This document shows, in pieces, positions 11,735-24,059 of a stretch of DNA of 64,000 bases. The stretch's first letter is position 1, and each line of letters starts with the position of its first letter. The notes under the pieces are model-generated. The model searched no databases. It worked only from the letters and a program-made list of their open reading frames with translations, and had not been told where the DNA came from. The translations under genes were made by a program, and so were the position numbers. The stretch is from Sycobia sp. Sy_11 (lineage: Eukaryota > Arthropoda > Insecta > Hymenoptera > Epichrysomallidae): assembly GCA_018907035.1 (NCBI GenBank), contig JACCIC010000029.1:2249001-2313000 (forward strand), written 5' to 3'.

Positions 11735-12055
11735 AATAATATTATGTTATTATTTTTAAACTAATATATATTTTTATCAGACTTACAGTATTTATAATAT
11801 AATATATTTACTATAATAATGACAGTCAGACTGTCATTCTTTATTAATACCCCCGAAGAATCTGAAAGAAAATTTATTACTGAAAATAAATTAGATTAAA
11901 AATTAAAAATAATAAAATAAAATTCTACTCAAAAAAATAAAATAAAATCATTAATCAACTATATTCTATGTTAGTGAAAGTCAATCTGACTGACTCCATC
12001 ACCTTATTTTCTCCTTCGGTGACCGACGTTTCGGTCCCCACTCTAAATTTATTGG
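11735..12055 (-). repeat. PLE terminal repeat (pLTR), outer tandem copy A
   Basis: It contains ATATTTTTATCAGACTTACAG, GACAGTCAGACTGTC and a truncated ribozyme block at 12018-12040 (complement CGAAACGTCGGTCACCG). The CTGATGA half is missing; the sequence jumps directly to the CTCTAAATTTATTGG segment that normally follows. Confidence 0.75.
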
Positions 12056-12620
12056 TATTAAAAATTGTACTTATATCGACTGTTCTGAATTAAATTAATA
12101 ATAATAAAAATAATATTAACAAATAATAGATTAAATTAATAAATATTTTTATCAGTCTTACAATCTTTATAATATCATATATTAGTTGAAATAGTGACAG
12201 TCAGACTGTCCCTGTTTATGATCACCCCCATAGAATGTGAAAGAAAACTTGTTACTACAATAAATTATATCAGAAAATGAAAATAAAATACAACTAATAA
12301 TAAAATAAAAATAAAAATAGAATACAATAATGAGTAAAATAAAATTAAAAAATAAATAAATAAAAAATAAAAGTACAATAGAAGAGAATTAAAAATAAAA
12401 ATACAATAATATGTAAAATAATAAATAAAAAATAATAAAAGTACCTATTCTTTGTTAGTAAAGAACAGCCTGACTGCCCCCACCACCTGAAATTTAGGAT
12501 CACCTTCTTGTCCGACGTTTCGAACCGCCATGGTTTATCCTCAGAAACTAAACTAAATTGAAAAACCCAGCATACTACTTTATATACCCCATCCTCACTC
12601 TAAATTTATTAGTATAACAT
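12056..12620 (-). repeat. PLE terminal repeat (pLTR), inner tandem copy A
   Basis: It starts with the ATTAAAAATTGTACTT...TCGACTG segment shared with the copies near 21570, 39870 and 53595. It includes GACAGTCAGACTGTC (12197), the ribozyme remnant at 12505-12547 and the CTCTAAATTTATTAG end. Confidence 0.8.
12505..12547 (-). ncRNA. Decayed hammerhead ribozyme motif in PLE pLTR
   Basis: On the minus strand the core reads CTGAGGA (the canonical CTGATGA has T at the fourth-to-last place), a possible stem AACC/GGTT, CGAAACGTC and GGAC. The GAAA and the palindromic ACGT stem III are kept, but the core substitution should abolish self-cleavage. Confidence 0.6.
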
Positions 12621-14870
12621 TTATAGGACCCCCCTTTTTTCTTCCACTTCAATGCGAAATAAAAATTCTATATTAAATTTAAATAACATTAAATTTAAAT
12701 TATTGGCACTTTTGAAAATATGAATACTTTCACGAGTTTCTCTTTTTTATTTACTTTTAATACCGTGTTCCAAAATATTTACATTTTCAAAGTCGAAAGA
12801 ATATAACAAGTTTAAACTATGTTCTTTTAGCCCCGATGTATCATTCATGCTTCCTAAGCTATATTGATATGTTTATATATTCTTTGTTTTAGGTACCTTT
12901 CCGTTTGGTTAATATAATATTTGTCACAATCTTTACAATTTATTTTATATGCTACTCCTGTTTTCAAACCTTTATCAGCCTTATCTTCACAATGATTAAA
13001 TAGCTTTCTAATATTATTATTGTTTCTAAAGTAAACTTAAATCTTATGTTTTTTAAATGCACTTCTAATTCTTTCGGGTAATCCTCTTACATATGGTAAT
13101 ACCACGATTTTATTATTATTATCCCTTCTCCATATTATGTTCTCTAGTGCTATTATAAATTTGATCCACTCTCTCTACAATCATTTTATCGACAAAGTCT
13201 ATTGGATAATCATTGTAAATGAATATCTCTTTAACTAATTTTAAATTATCTTTTCTAAAATCTCTGTGTAATAACTTGATTGCTCTACCGATGACTCCCT
13301 TTACGGTACCTACCTGGTTTCCGAATAGATGGTGCGAGTTAAAATTGAAAACCTACCTGACCATGTAGATTTTCTGCACCAATTTAATTTTACTTTGTTA
13401 TTACTAACTCTAATAACATTGACGTCCAAAAAACTTAATTTATTATTTGATTCTAATTCCTTTGTATATTTAATTCTATCATGGATGGAATTAAAAACAT
13501 ACACCATTTCGTCTACATAGCTTTCTGGCACAATTATAAAAATGTCATCGACATATCTTTTATAGATAATTGGTTCTCAATTCAACTTATTTAATACAAT
13601 ATTTTCTATTTTTTTCATTACTAAATTAGTAATTACCGGTGATAAAGGTGATCCCATTAGACAGCCATATTTTTGTTCATAAAAATTATTTTAAAAGAAA
13701 AAATTGTGGTATTAAAAACCAGATTCATAACCTATATACATTTATCTTTTGTTAATTTCTGACCATTTTTCTTCTATAATTTCGTTAAATAAATCTAATG
13801 GTATATTTGTAAATAAAGATTCGGAATATTAATATCATTGACTGCTTCATAAAAACTCCAACTATCTTTAACATAAGCGTTGGTTTTTCCAACGATCTTA
13901 ACTAATATATTTGATAAAAATTTTGCAATATTATATGTTGGGAAATTAATTGACAATATTATTATTCTATAGGTCAATTGCTCTTTGTGAATCTTGGAAG
14001 CCCCATAATAATTGGCTATTGTTCTATTTTCGTATTTTAAGAGTTTAAAAGTAATTTCATTAATGTAACATTTATTTTTACATTCTTTTGCTAATTCTTT
14101 CAATTTATTTTTTAGCCTATTAATATGAGAATTCTCAATTTTCTTGTACGTTGTGTTATCTTCTAACATCATTGCCATTCCATTCATATGTTCTTTCTTG
14201 TCAGATGCTACTGTTATATTTATCTGCAATCTGGAATATAATATTTGTGTTCTCTTTTAAGAAATTATTGGCTGTTTTGTATTCATATATGATGTTAGTA
14301 TTTATATAATTTTGATATATATTTTCTTTTTTAAAATTATTAATAATCTGCACTAATAAGGTTCTACATTGTTTTTTCATAATGTTATTGCAACTAACAA
14401 TACTATTTTCTACGTCAGCTATAATTTCTGTAATAGGGAAATTGTTATTTCAATAAGATATAACAAATTTTGCATCTTTTGGAAGGATATTTACAACTTC
14501 TTTTGGAATGGTAATATTTGTTAAATTTTTAAACCAATTTTATTACTATTATAAGTATTATTTGTTTGAAAGTGTTTTATATTTTTTAAATGTTCAAATT
14601 TACTTTTCAGTTTATTTCTTTTCTCGTACATTATTTTATGAAAGTGTCTGTTTTGAACTAGAAAGAATTCTTTTAAACCATAATTTTCTAAGTATCTGTA
14701 TAAATATTCTTTATTTTCAATAAAGATTTTGATAATTGATAAATTTTTTAATTTTTATATTTGATTTCTAAATTGATTAATTTGATTTTAAAATAGAAAA
14801 TATTTCTTTCTAAATCATAAGAGACTCTTTTATCGTAATTCCGAGAAAAATGTCTATTTTGAAAATTTAT

Positions 14871-15826
14871 ATATATATGTCGAAAAAATGTTCGATGTTC
14901 TGTATCTCAGTAAAAAAGTAAGTTGTTCTTTAATTGTTATAGCCTTTAAATTCATTTTTATCCATTTTGAGCAATGCTCTTTAACAACCTTAGTAACTCT
15001 ATCAGACACGCTTTTCAGGAAAATTATGGCCATAAACAAGCGAAGCCCAAAATCGAGGTTCGTTGGTGGAATAGAAAACTAGGTTATCTAAAAAAGAAAA
15101 CCAAGTGTCTTCGTAAAACAACCAGGCCAACAAGTGGAGAATCTACTTGGAACACATACGGAGCCTCCAGGGACAAATATAGATATGCAGTAAGGACGGC
15201 CAGAGAGAAAAACTGAAGGAATTACTGTGAAAGCATTTGTGAAGGAAAAAAGACTGCTTGGTTGAGCAGGATTCTTTCAAAGAATCGTGAGGCTATCCTT
15301 TGTACGTTGAAACGTCTCGGCGGCAGTTATTTAACCTCGGATGAAGAAGCGTTGAGATATCTTATCCAAGCACACTTTTCTAAATTCTGTGTTGCAGAAG
15401 AAAAGTAGAGCACAACAGTACATGAAGGAGTCTGATCTGGGTATGTTGGACTATGTGCTTTTTTTTGACCACATGTTGGAAAATCGCGTTCTGAAAAGAC
15501 GTCAATGGAGTACGACCCTACGAGGCGTAGTGGGCTCTGGGTACCCGCAGGGTGACGTCCTATCTCCACTTATATGGTCTGCTGTCGCTTCTGTTATACA
15601 AAAGATGAAACCCCTGAACATATTTTATGTCATTGTCCGAAGATAACACTGAAAGGAGATGGCAGTATTTAATGGCTACATTCCTGGATATGGACGCTGT
15701 CAAGGCCAGCATGGCCAACAGAATATTTTTGTGCTGGGAGGTCTGCCGATTATAGCGGCTGTTGGTCTTAGGGAGAGACCCTAAGGGATTCCCATGCATC
15801 GAGGGCCCGGAAGGCCCAACTCCGTT
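14871..15826 (+). pseudogene. Non-LTR retrotransposon remnant, Loa/Jockey-like, internally deleted
   Basis: Plus-strand segments from about 14975: VRWWNRKLGYLKKKTKCLRK and RYAVRTARE, which resemble the WWN..L..LR region between endonuclease and RT in Jockey-group elements. Then come YLTSDEEALRYLIQAHF, a block with GSGYPQGDVLSPLIW (15530-15570, RT motif usually GCPQGGVLSPLLW), and a C-terminal zinc-knuckle-like DETPEHILCHCPK (15607-15645). The RT palm with YxDD is missing. The 3' end near 15826 (CTCCGTTATTATTC) meets the 3' end of an opposite-strand R1-clade element tail to tail. Clade assignment is tentative. Confidence 0.65.
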
Positions 15827-18780
15827 ATTATTCTTTTTTTTCTTTTTATAAAAGGGGGAGAAAAATCCTTTATGGATCCCGGGGACCGGTCCCCGGGTAT
15901 GTGGAAATCACCAACAAAAAGGCATACCCTCTAAAAAACTACCTCCTCGGTGCATTCCCTCGACTGCTTCCCGCAGCTTTGAAAAAAGCTGCAATCCTGA
16001 GTCGACAGACGTGCACCGAGGAGACCTCTTCTCCCTGCCTCAACTCCCCACCCAGGAAGTCGCCGTTAGGCATTACTTCGGAGAGGGGACCAGGATGTTC
16101 GCTTTTGGGCGACACCAGATCCCAGAAAAATAGAAGAATCTAGGGAAGGTCCGCCTTCTTCCGGATATCCTGAACGAAATAGGCAATAAAATGTCTCCTG
16201 ATTGGAGAGTATCAGGGGGACGATCCCTTTCCAGGTAACCCTTCCAGCATCTTCCCTCAGTAGCCCCTCTGCTGCTCCCACTGCCCGCACAGAAGAAATA
16301 TAGGATGAGCATCGTCTTTTGCGGATCCGCAATACATACAATCTGGATCCTTTGCCCATTTTGTGCCAGTACGCGCGGAAGTACCTATGGCCGATCAGCA
16401 TCTGGGTGAGATAGTAATTTACCTCCCCGGCTTGCTGCTCGGCTAATTTACCAACCTCTGGCTTGCTGTTTAGGTTCGGCTTGGCGAAGTATCCTCTTGA
16501 TCTGGTGGATGAATGTTGGCTCCTGGGCCAGGAGGTCTACCGGAATCACCCCGGCAACCACTAGGCAGGCCGCTTCCGAGACCGTACGATACAAACACGC
16601 TACACGAAGAGCGCATCTCCTCTGTACAGCCGCCATGCGCCTACGGTATTTTTCGTACTGCAGCGCAGCGGCCTCGACTTCAGCACCGTAAAGCGTGATG
16701 GACTCAGCAGCTCGTAGTAGCAGTTGCCTGATGCAGGGTCGTGTTCCTCCTACGTTGACCCTGCAAAGAGAGGCCGCCACTACCGCCGCCTTCTCTGCCG
16801 ACCTCCGAATACGTTCCCAGAAGGTGACCTTTGTATCTAGCATCACTTCCAGCTACATCACAGATGCCTTGATCAGTACCAACCTCTCCCCAATAATTTG
16901 CGGCTGCACTCTGGGGATGCGCTTCTTCGTACGGAGCACAATCTCAGTTTACGCCACCTGCCCGTGATAACCCATCCAATGGCGAATTCTACGCATGATC
17001 TGATTAAGGCGCGTCTGTGCCAGCGTCATATTGCGCGCATTAATAACAGCTGCCACATGATCCTCATACGCGATTAGCGAGCAGTCTTCGGCATGTTCAA
17101 CCAAAGGATCCCGTCATAGGATATATTCCATAGATCGAGACCCAGGATGGAGCCTTGGTCCGCACCACACGTTAGATCTTTTCGCTGTAGGCGGGATCTC
17201 ACCAGCTATTCCAGGAGTTTCTTCGGCGGTGCCTAACATGAATAAAGGTCTGTACGCCGGCGGAGCACTAGATGATCCCTTGTCCTTGCTTATCAGCACA
17301 AGTCTCGGCTCCTTCCAACGGGGATAAATTATTCCCGCGCGAAAGCATGAGTTGTACATGCCAAGCAAAAGTTCAGGATGGCTCAGTACCACTGCTTTCA
17401 ACACATCTGCCGAAAATCCGGCAGCTCCTGGTGCCTTTTTCTTCTTCAGAAAGCGCACTACTCTCTCTAGCTCTCTTGTGAAAGGCGGTGCTTCAGGACC
17501 CTTGAGAGCCAGGAGCTCATCCCCTCGTTTCGGATGAGTGGGGAATAGGGTATGGCCGATGCCGTCCATTAATTCCGCGCTCATAGGCATGCTTTTACAG
17601 AACATGCGTAATTTGTGGGCTATGATTTTATACTTCAAGCTCCATGGATCGTTGTTCAGATCTTATCCCAGCTTTTTCCAGCATCCGTGCTTACTAGCTT
17701 TGATCGCTCGCTTTAGAGTCTTCTTCGTTGTTAAATCTTGGTCGATCCTAAGAGCGGCATCGCGGTCGCGCCTTTGAGCCCTTTGAGCTACGCGGCGCAG
17801 CCACAGGCATTGCCGTCGCAGTTCCGCAATTTCGTCCGTTCACCAATAAGTCGGACAGCGAGCACGACTCGCGAATTTCCTTGGCATCGGTTGCTTGCAG
17901 ACTTCGCGAATCAGATGCATTGTAGCTTTCATTACTGCTTTCGCGCACTCGCAAAGCGTTGCGCTCCTTGGTAATTCAACCAGGAAGCGCTGTCCGTGTT
18001 CTCGCGCCTGGGAAAACTTGTCGCGATCCATCCTCGCGACGATCCATCTGGCTGGGCGACGTTCAACCATCGCACAAGGTGATCTATTGGTGATCGCTGG
18101 CTGTATAGTCTTCGATCACCCGCCAGTCCCGCACTCGTATGGCTAGAAGCTCCGTCGTAAAGAATACATCAGAGATGGGCGCGCTGTAGCCAGGCCTCCG
18201 AAAGGTTGACATAGGTCCGGTGTTCAGGGCAACCAGACCTAGTATGGATGCCATGTCCAGTACTCATCTTCCCCTAGAGTCCGGCAAGAATTCCTCCCAC
18301 TCGAGAGATTTGCTGTTCAAATCCCCAGCCACTACCAGCTCCTCCCCCCCTTGCCCCTTACTACGACCCATTTTACCGCATCTTCAAGAGCATCCAGTTT
18401 AGACTGGAGACCCCCAATGGCCTCATTTGGGGTGAGATAGCAGCTGACGTAATTTACGTTATTGCCCCTCACTCAGATGAAGCCGCGGCAAGATCCGCGG
18501 CGCTCCATCCAAAAGCGGTGCGGGTTAAAAATCTAAATCAACACGGTACCGAGGTTATGGCCATACCAGACCCCTGCATCTCTATCTCGATATTGTCCGC
18601 TAACCATGACGATGTCAGCGTCCTTCAAAAGATAGATCTGTGTAAGGAGGTCACTCGCCGTTCGACTCCTAATTAGCTTCGCCTGCAGAACTTTCACCAT
18701 TTTGCCGAGACCTGGGAAGGGCTCTGCGAAATACCGCACAATCCCCAGATCCCGCAACGTGAGTTAACACTGCTGGCATA
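15827..18780 (-). pseudogene. R1-clade retrotransposon family copy 1, ORF2 (EN, RT, zinc knuckle)
   Basis: ORF2 opens near 18700 with MVKVLQAKLIRSRTASDLL, then DADIVMVSGQYRDRD and WYGHNLGT, an APE-type endonuclease start. Further frames give VVAGDLNSKSLEWE, the APE GDFNA-type motif. RT pieces: RFLKKKKAPGAAGFSADVLK, AYRPLFMLGTAEE and GLDLWNISYDGIL. After RT, minus frames 16846-16448 carry RRMAAVQRRCALRVA..RTVSEAACLVVAG, and 16401-16066 has a C-terminal tail related to the copy at 24060-25490. The YADD segment is not readable. The 3' UTR has the palindrome at 15878-15897. Dead: many stops and frameshifts. Confidence 0.85.
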
Positions 18781-19700
18781 GTTACCACGCAGAGGAATCA
18801 CAGTTGAGGCGTTCTACAATCAGACGTCTTGTGTCCCTGCAGCCCGCACCGGAAGCCGGCTGTGCTCCTGTCTGGGCCATCGTAACCCGCACCGCGGTGT
18901 CCATAGCCGAGACTTCTGTAACAGCCCCCGACCCGTCACCGCAAGCCGCAAAGGATCCAGCCAGTAGCCACATTCCGACTTCTAATTACCGCTGATCAGA
19001 CCCCTCAGAGAGGGTCACGAGTACTCGTAAGCCTCAACTCGGGGGGGGGGAGGGGCAGTATAGTCCCGTAAAACTGCAAGGAGCGCTGTCTTCACTTCGT
19101 CGAGTGTCGCGCAGCCGTCCACGTCTCTGATTTCCAAGGTAGTCTTTGAGATCAGAGCGCCAAGTCCGACGATCTCTTTGAGGGCGTTAGTAAAACCCTT
19201 CTTACCCTCCGCTAAAGCCTTTTTAAACTCGATCAGGACATCGCCGTTTAATGTTTGGCGGATGTCGCTAATAGTAAGTCCGTTCTGCGAGGGGTCGACC
19301 TTATGGCGGATCCCTCCAAGGATCTCCGCATAGGTCTTCTCCTCCGCGGGCTTCATTTTTTGGTTTAATAGGGCCCTCTCCAGACTTGGTGGCCCCCTTT
19401 ACTTACTAGGGAGATGACATAGAGTGAAGCCGAGCAAGCACGGAGTGGATGAACTCTACAGGCCCTGAAAGGCACGGGCGCGACTGGAACTGCCAGCTCG
19501 TGCGCGGCGGAGTAGAGGCCTGCTGTGCGTCATTGTTTGACGGGGTTATATAAGGGTAATCGGGATACGATAGTGAAGGTGGGGTCGACATGCACACGGG
19601 CTCTGGCTGAGGACATCCTCTACTGCTAACTATACTTATACATGCATGTTCCAAATCACCCACTTCACAATTTTTGCCACTCCCGTCCCTGCTCCCTAAA
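18781..19700 (-). pseudogene. R1-clade family copy 1, ORF1 (gag-like) with zinc knuckles
   Basis: The minus frame at 19356-19015 (113 residues) reads KTYAEILGGIRHKVDPSQNG, ISDIRQTLNGDVLIEF and TLEIRDVDGCATLDEVKTAL, a pattern of R1-clade ORF1. Shifted frames at 18990-18790 then give GYGHRGAGYDGPDRSTA.F and CGLQGHKTSDC, recognisable as the usual paired CCHC knuckles with the second knuckle clearer. A further frame at 19663-19406 may be the N-terminal part, separated by a frameshift near 19380. It lies immediately upstream of ORF2. Confidence 0.75.
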
Positions 19701-19799
19701 TTAGATCGGAATGGAATGGGATGGGCTTCTTCCTGATCTGTAAGGGGGCTTAAGACGCTTGCGTCACTTATTAATTGATGCAGATCAAATCATCTTGCC

Positions 19800-20888
19800 C
19801 CATCGTTCCCCCTCGGCTTTGTCAGGGAGGTAGAAGGGGTTCACCGCGCTTGCCGAGCGGTGCATGCCTGAGAGCTGCCAAAGGGAGATCCTGGGTGGGG
19901 TGGCGAGTTTCAGGTTGCATGCTTGGACGAATCATCTTTCGCTCCTGCTGACGGCAGGACGGGCGGCTGAGCTCCTAGCCAGTAGCACAGAATGACTCCT
20001 ATAGGCAAGTGTTGGGAAATCATTTTGGTGAGCTCGTCGTTGAGGGGTCCATTGAGACCAGCCAGGTGGGGGTACAAAAACAAAAGAAAGAAGAATGGAC
20101 ATTATGAACAACAAAGAAAAAGAGGTAAGGAAGTTGAAGAAGAAGGAGACGGACCAAAAGCGTACGGGGGTGAACAGCTTGGATGTCCACCGTCCGGTCA
20201 GTAACAGTAAAGGTGATAGTGCTGCTGGTGCAGCAAGCCATGGCAGCATTGTGAACGCTAAGACTGAAGAGCCAAGATATCCACGACAGCCAAGATATCC
20301 AGAAGGACATCAGCAGAAGAACAATCATGATAAAGCCCTCATTGACTCAATCAAAAATTTGTTTAGAAAGATGATGCAGTCAATGAAAAGGCAAAAGAAC
20401 GTGAATAATACTATAAAGAAGAGGCTACATAAAGACAATTCGAGGAGCTCGTAGGCAGAAGGCGTCTTAGAGCGCGATGCCTACATACCTCCGAGATTGT
20501 CGAGAGAACCGAAGGCCAGAAGAGGCATCTTTATACCTCCTCAACGGAATTACCTGAGAGGGGGGGGGGCGAAAGAAGAAGAAGAAAAAGCGAGCGTGCG
20601 AAAGCGGTAACGCAAGCACCTGATCCGTCCAGCCAGCAAGCAAACGATGCCGAGGAAATTCGCGGGTCGGGCTCGCCGTCCGACTTATTGGTAGACGGAC
20701 GAATTTCCGAAGCTGCAGCGGTAATGCCTGCCGCTCCGCCACGTAGCCCAAAGGGCTCAAAGGCACGACCGTGATGAACAGCGAAGAAGATTATAAAGCG
20801 AGCCATCAAAACCAGTAAACGTGCCTATGAGCGAAGAAGTGATGGACGGTATCGTTCATGCCCTATTTTCCTCTCATCCTAAGATTTA
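19800..20888 (+). pseudogene. R1-clade family copy 2, internally deleted
   Basis: GC-richer DNA. A lysine-rich frame at 20095-20454 (possible ORF1 start) is followed by plus-strand sequence related to copy 1 ORF2: PRKFAGRARRPTYW (about 20640-20690), VAQRAQRHDRDE, and MSEEVMDGIVHALFSSHPK (20827-20885), which matches MSAELMDGIGHTLFPTHPK of copy 1. The order jumps from ORF1 to mid-ORF2, so most of the element is deleted. It ends abruptly at about 20888 against PLE sequence. Its 5' side faces copy 1 head to head. Confidence 0.7.
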
Positions 20889-21587
20889 GTTTTCCATTCT
20901 TTTACTAATTCTTTGAATTTATTTTGTAGCCTATTAATATGAGGATTTTTAATTTTCTTATTCTCTAACATCATTGTAATTATATTAATATATTGTTTTG
21001 CCAGATGCTACTCTTACATTTCCTTTATCTGTATAATATTTGTGTTCTCTTTTAAATGATTCTCGGCTATTTTGTATTTATGTATGATGTTACTATATTA
21101 ATAATTTTGAAATCTACGTTTTTTAAAATTAATAATAATGTTCACTAATGAGATTCCACATTTATTCTTAATATTATTATTGCAGCTAATAATACTATTT
21201 TCTACGTTTGCGATGACTTCTTTATCAGGAAATTTATTTGAATAAAATATTACTTTTTCGTTTCCTATCCACATATATTTAGCACCTTTTGAAAGGATTC
21301 AAAACAAAAAAAAAACTTCTTGTTGAATGTTAATTATTATTGTAAGTAATATTTGTTTAAAAGTGTTTTATGTTTTTTAAATGTGCAAATTTATTTTTTA
21401 GTTTACTTTTTTTTATTAAAGTTTTTTTTGTAAATAATTTTTATTAATGATTTTTCGGGGGTGATACTAAACAAAGACATTGTGTCTGTTATTATTTTAG
21501 TTAATATATAATTTTATAATGAATGTAATACCGATAAAAATATTTAATAATTTCATTCGGAACAGTCGACGTAAGCACAATTTTTAA
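20889..21587 (-). mobile_element. Penelope-like element, copy B, N-terminal part and terminal repeat
   Basis: The plus sequence at 20889-21290 parallels copy A at 14090-14480: TTAGCCTATTAATATGAG-like, CTAACATCATTG and AATATTTGTGTTCTCTTTTAA words in the same order. It therefore covers the PLE N-terminal coding region. 21440-21587 is a pLTR in reverse orientation (GGGGGTGAT, AACAGTCGACGTAAG), contiguous with the mariner inserted at 21590. RT and endonuclease are absent. Confidence 0.78.
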
Positions 21588-21589
21588 TA

Positions 21590-22812
21590 TTAGGTTGTCA
21601 AATATTGCTCTTCCACTTTTTTGCTCTTCATCCAATGCATTACAAAAGTTACAGTGGTCGGATTTACTTCAAATATGCGTCGATAATCTGTTTCCATCTA
21701 GACGGCAACTTCATATTACCCCTCTCGTAGAAACCCCTCTCCTTATTTGCGAAGAACTCGGACAGCCACTTTTCATAAGCCTCTTGTGAGTCCAACTTTA
21801 CACTACCAAGGGCGTTCGACATGGACAGGAACAGGTGGTAACCACTTCGTGCTATGTCCGCGCTATATTATGGATGCGATAAAACCTCCCATCCAAACTC
21901 CCGTAGCTGCTGACGAGTCATCAACGAAGTGTGTGGTCTGGTGTTGTCCTGGTTGAACACTACACCCTTCCTGTTGGCCAATTGTGGACGCTTCTGGTCG
22001 ATCGCCTGCTTCAAGCGGTCCAGTTGTTCACAGTAGATGGTAGAATTAAGCGTCTGGCCATATGGAAGCAGCTCATAGTGGATGATTCCCTTCTAATCCC
22101 ACCAAACACACAGCAAAATCCTCCTGGCCGTCAATCCCGGCTTGGCCACTGTTTGGAACGGTTCATCGTCCTTGGACAACGACCGTTTTCGCTTGATACC
22201 ATCGTATGTGATCCATTTTTCGTCATCAGTCACCATCCACTTAAAAAATGAGTCGAGTTCGTTTCGTTTCAGCAGCACACCGCAGACGTTGATTCGGTCC
22301 AGAAGGTTTTTTGGCGTCAAATCATACGGTACCCAACATCAAGCTTTTTTTTGTATCCAGCCTTCTTCAGATGGTTTAAAATGGTTTGGTGACTAACGCT
22401 TATCTCCTGGGCGATGTTACAAGATGCCACATGCCGGTCTTACGCCGGCTGCCTTATCCATGGTGTCGTTTTCACCGGCTCTGAATCGTCGAAACCATTC
22501 CTCTGCGGTTCAACGTGATAGCGTACCACCCCCCAAAACACCATTAATCTCATGGAACGTTTCTCTAGCGGATTTGCCTTTGACGAGGGAAAACTTTAAA
22601 ATAGCACGAATTTCGGCGTTAGTGAACAACGTGTTTACACATCTATCACGAACGCAATATCCAAACTAATCATGCATAGCATAGTTTTGTACGTTATGTT
22701 AAGACCTTTCAAATGATGCATAGTATTGCCAGATTCGACCTCTGTAGCGCTTTGTACATAGCCGAGAAATTCATAAGGCAAAAAGATGGAAGACAGATAT
22801 TTGACAACCTAA
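21590..22812 (-). mobile_element. Mariner A2 with both inverted repeats and TA duplication
   Basis: It begins TTAGGTTGTCAAATAT at 21590 and ends ATATTTGACAACCTAA at 22812, flanked by TA at 21588-21589 and 22813-22814: a 1223-bp element. Minus-strand transposase pieces include a segment at 22320-22093 with NVCGVLLKRNELDSFFKWMV, DDEKWITYDGIKRKRS and ARRILLCVWWD, the DEKW block that holds the first catalytic Asp of DD34D mariners. The N-terminus lies near 22640. Frameshifts and stops break it. It is the full-ended sister of the copy at 681-1626, inserted about 65 bp from the DIAL exon. Confidence 0.93.
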
Positions 22813-22878
22813 TATTAATATATTATCATTTTTATTCATTTACATTCATTTAGATTCAAATTAATTTAAAGTACATAC

Positions 22879-23079
22879 CAAGTATATCGACATAAGATCC
22901 ACCAAAACTATCAAGATAGTGTTGAAAAGGTAAACAAACTGGTCCAACCGCGTTTGTAAAAATTATCGAACCAATTATTGTCATTAGTGCAATATCATAA
23001 TCTTTTTTATTTAGAACATATGAGGGATGAATTAAATAGCCTTTCACTTTATACAATTTCGTTGCATTTGTCTCCATGC
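22879..23079 (-). CDS. Exon with catalytic aspartate of the trypsin domain
   Basis: Acceptor TTTTGTTAG before 23079; donor GTATGT from 22878; phase 1 in and out, so the Gly codon is split exactly as the previous exon requires. Sixty-seven codons contain YKVKGYLIHPSYV, KKDYDIALM (charge-relay Asp about residue 234) and VGPVCLPF, the usual order after the His loop in S1A proteases. The exon lies between a complete-ended mariner (to 22812) and AT-rich intron DNA. No disabling mutation is seen. Confidence 0.9.
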
Positions 23080-23149
23080 CTAACAAAATAAAATAATACA
23101 TCTGTAAAAACAATTGATCTGGAACAGTCATGAAGGTATTAAATAGCAA

Positions 23150-24059
23150 GTGGAATTATCAATTCTAAGCATTGGAGTTGAACATTTTCAAAGAAATTTA
23201 TATAAAATTTGTTTTCAGTATAATCTTGATAAATTAAAAAATAGAAATAAATCTATTAGAAACAATCAGTCCTGTAATTTTTAAATTTTGATAATTTAGA
23301 TACGGTGGCCGATTTAGTGCCTTTTATCGAAACTAAATGAGTAATTGAAGATGTTTTCGAAGGAATTATTAAATTTAGTGCCACAATTCTCAGTCATTAG
23401 TTTATATTCTCTAGTTTTCTCACTTGACGCTTTTGTTAAGTATTTTCATATACTTTTGTAAATTTATTATGAGATATATTGATTATTTATTCATAGTTAC
23501 GAATATTTTCTTCGACTATCTTTTCACTTTTTTATCTTACGACAATCTATTGTATAATCAATATACAGCTTAGATGCGTAATATTTTAATTTCTAATAAT
23601 TATTCAAAATTCAATATTTTATATTTTATAGATTTTATCATTGAATCATTTTCTCATAGAAGCAGACGATTGCTTGGGTGATTCTGGGCACTCGCTGCGC
23701 GTGCACGGCGAGATATATCTTCGCGTTCATCATGTCGTTGAACGCCAAATGCAGTGATGGCACTAGTCGTAGCGTTTCTGCAGTCAAATTTCAATTTATT
23801 TTCGAAAAAGTTATTGAAAATTAACTTTATATTATATCGAAAATTGTACGCTACTATCAATACATCTATCGGTCAATCAGTATTGTTATGATATAGGTAA
23901 GACCAGCGACTCTTGCCCAGACACAGTTCTTCTTAATCTCGCTCCGTACTAATTGGGCGCGCCTTTCCGACGAAATCAAACTCTGGACTTGCCAGCTGCT
24001 AGCGAACCAAGTCGGTGAACGTTTGTCTTTATACTGCTCATTAATAATGAGTAGTGATG
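23150..24059. other. Intron DNA, short GC-richer stretch, nothing identified
   Basis: AT-rich to about 23650. A GC-richer patch follows at 23660-23780 and another at 23900-24050. Neither gives a recognisable protein or repeat. The second may be 5' sequence of the following R1-clade copy. Confidence 0.4.

Larger units (their letters stand above)
11690..14870 (-). mobile_element. Penelope-like element, copy A
   Basis: Minus-strand pieces in order: NLTNITIPKEVVNILPKDAKF near 14540-14460 (N-terminus), an open stretch at 14229-13795 with YYGASKIHKE and PTYNIAKFLSNILVKIVGKT (RT fingers), a VPESYVDEMVYVFNSIHDRIKYTKELE segment near 13530-13440, NNKLSFLDVNV and WCRKSTWSGRF, and near 12990-12880 a GIY-YIG-like block (CKDCDKYYI.QTERYLKQRIYKH). 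RT plus C-terminal GIY-YIG endonuclease defines Penelope-like elements. The catalytic palm around 13550-13790 is degraded. Two terminal-repeat copies in tandem lie at the 3' side (about 11735-12055 and 12056-12620). Confidence 0.88.

Noticed and set aside
16073..16698. Overlapping frames on both strands around 16.0-16.7 kb
   Set aside because: Alternative-frame shadows of the degraded R1-clade ORF2; only the minus frames with R1-type motifs were kept.
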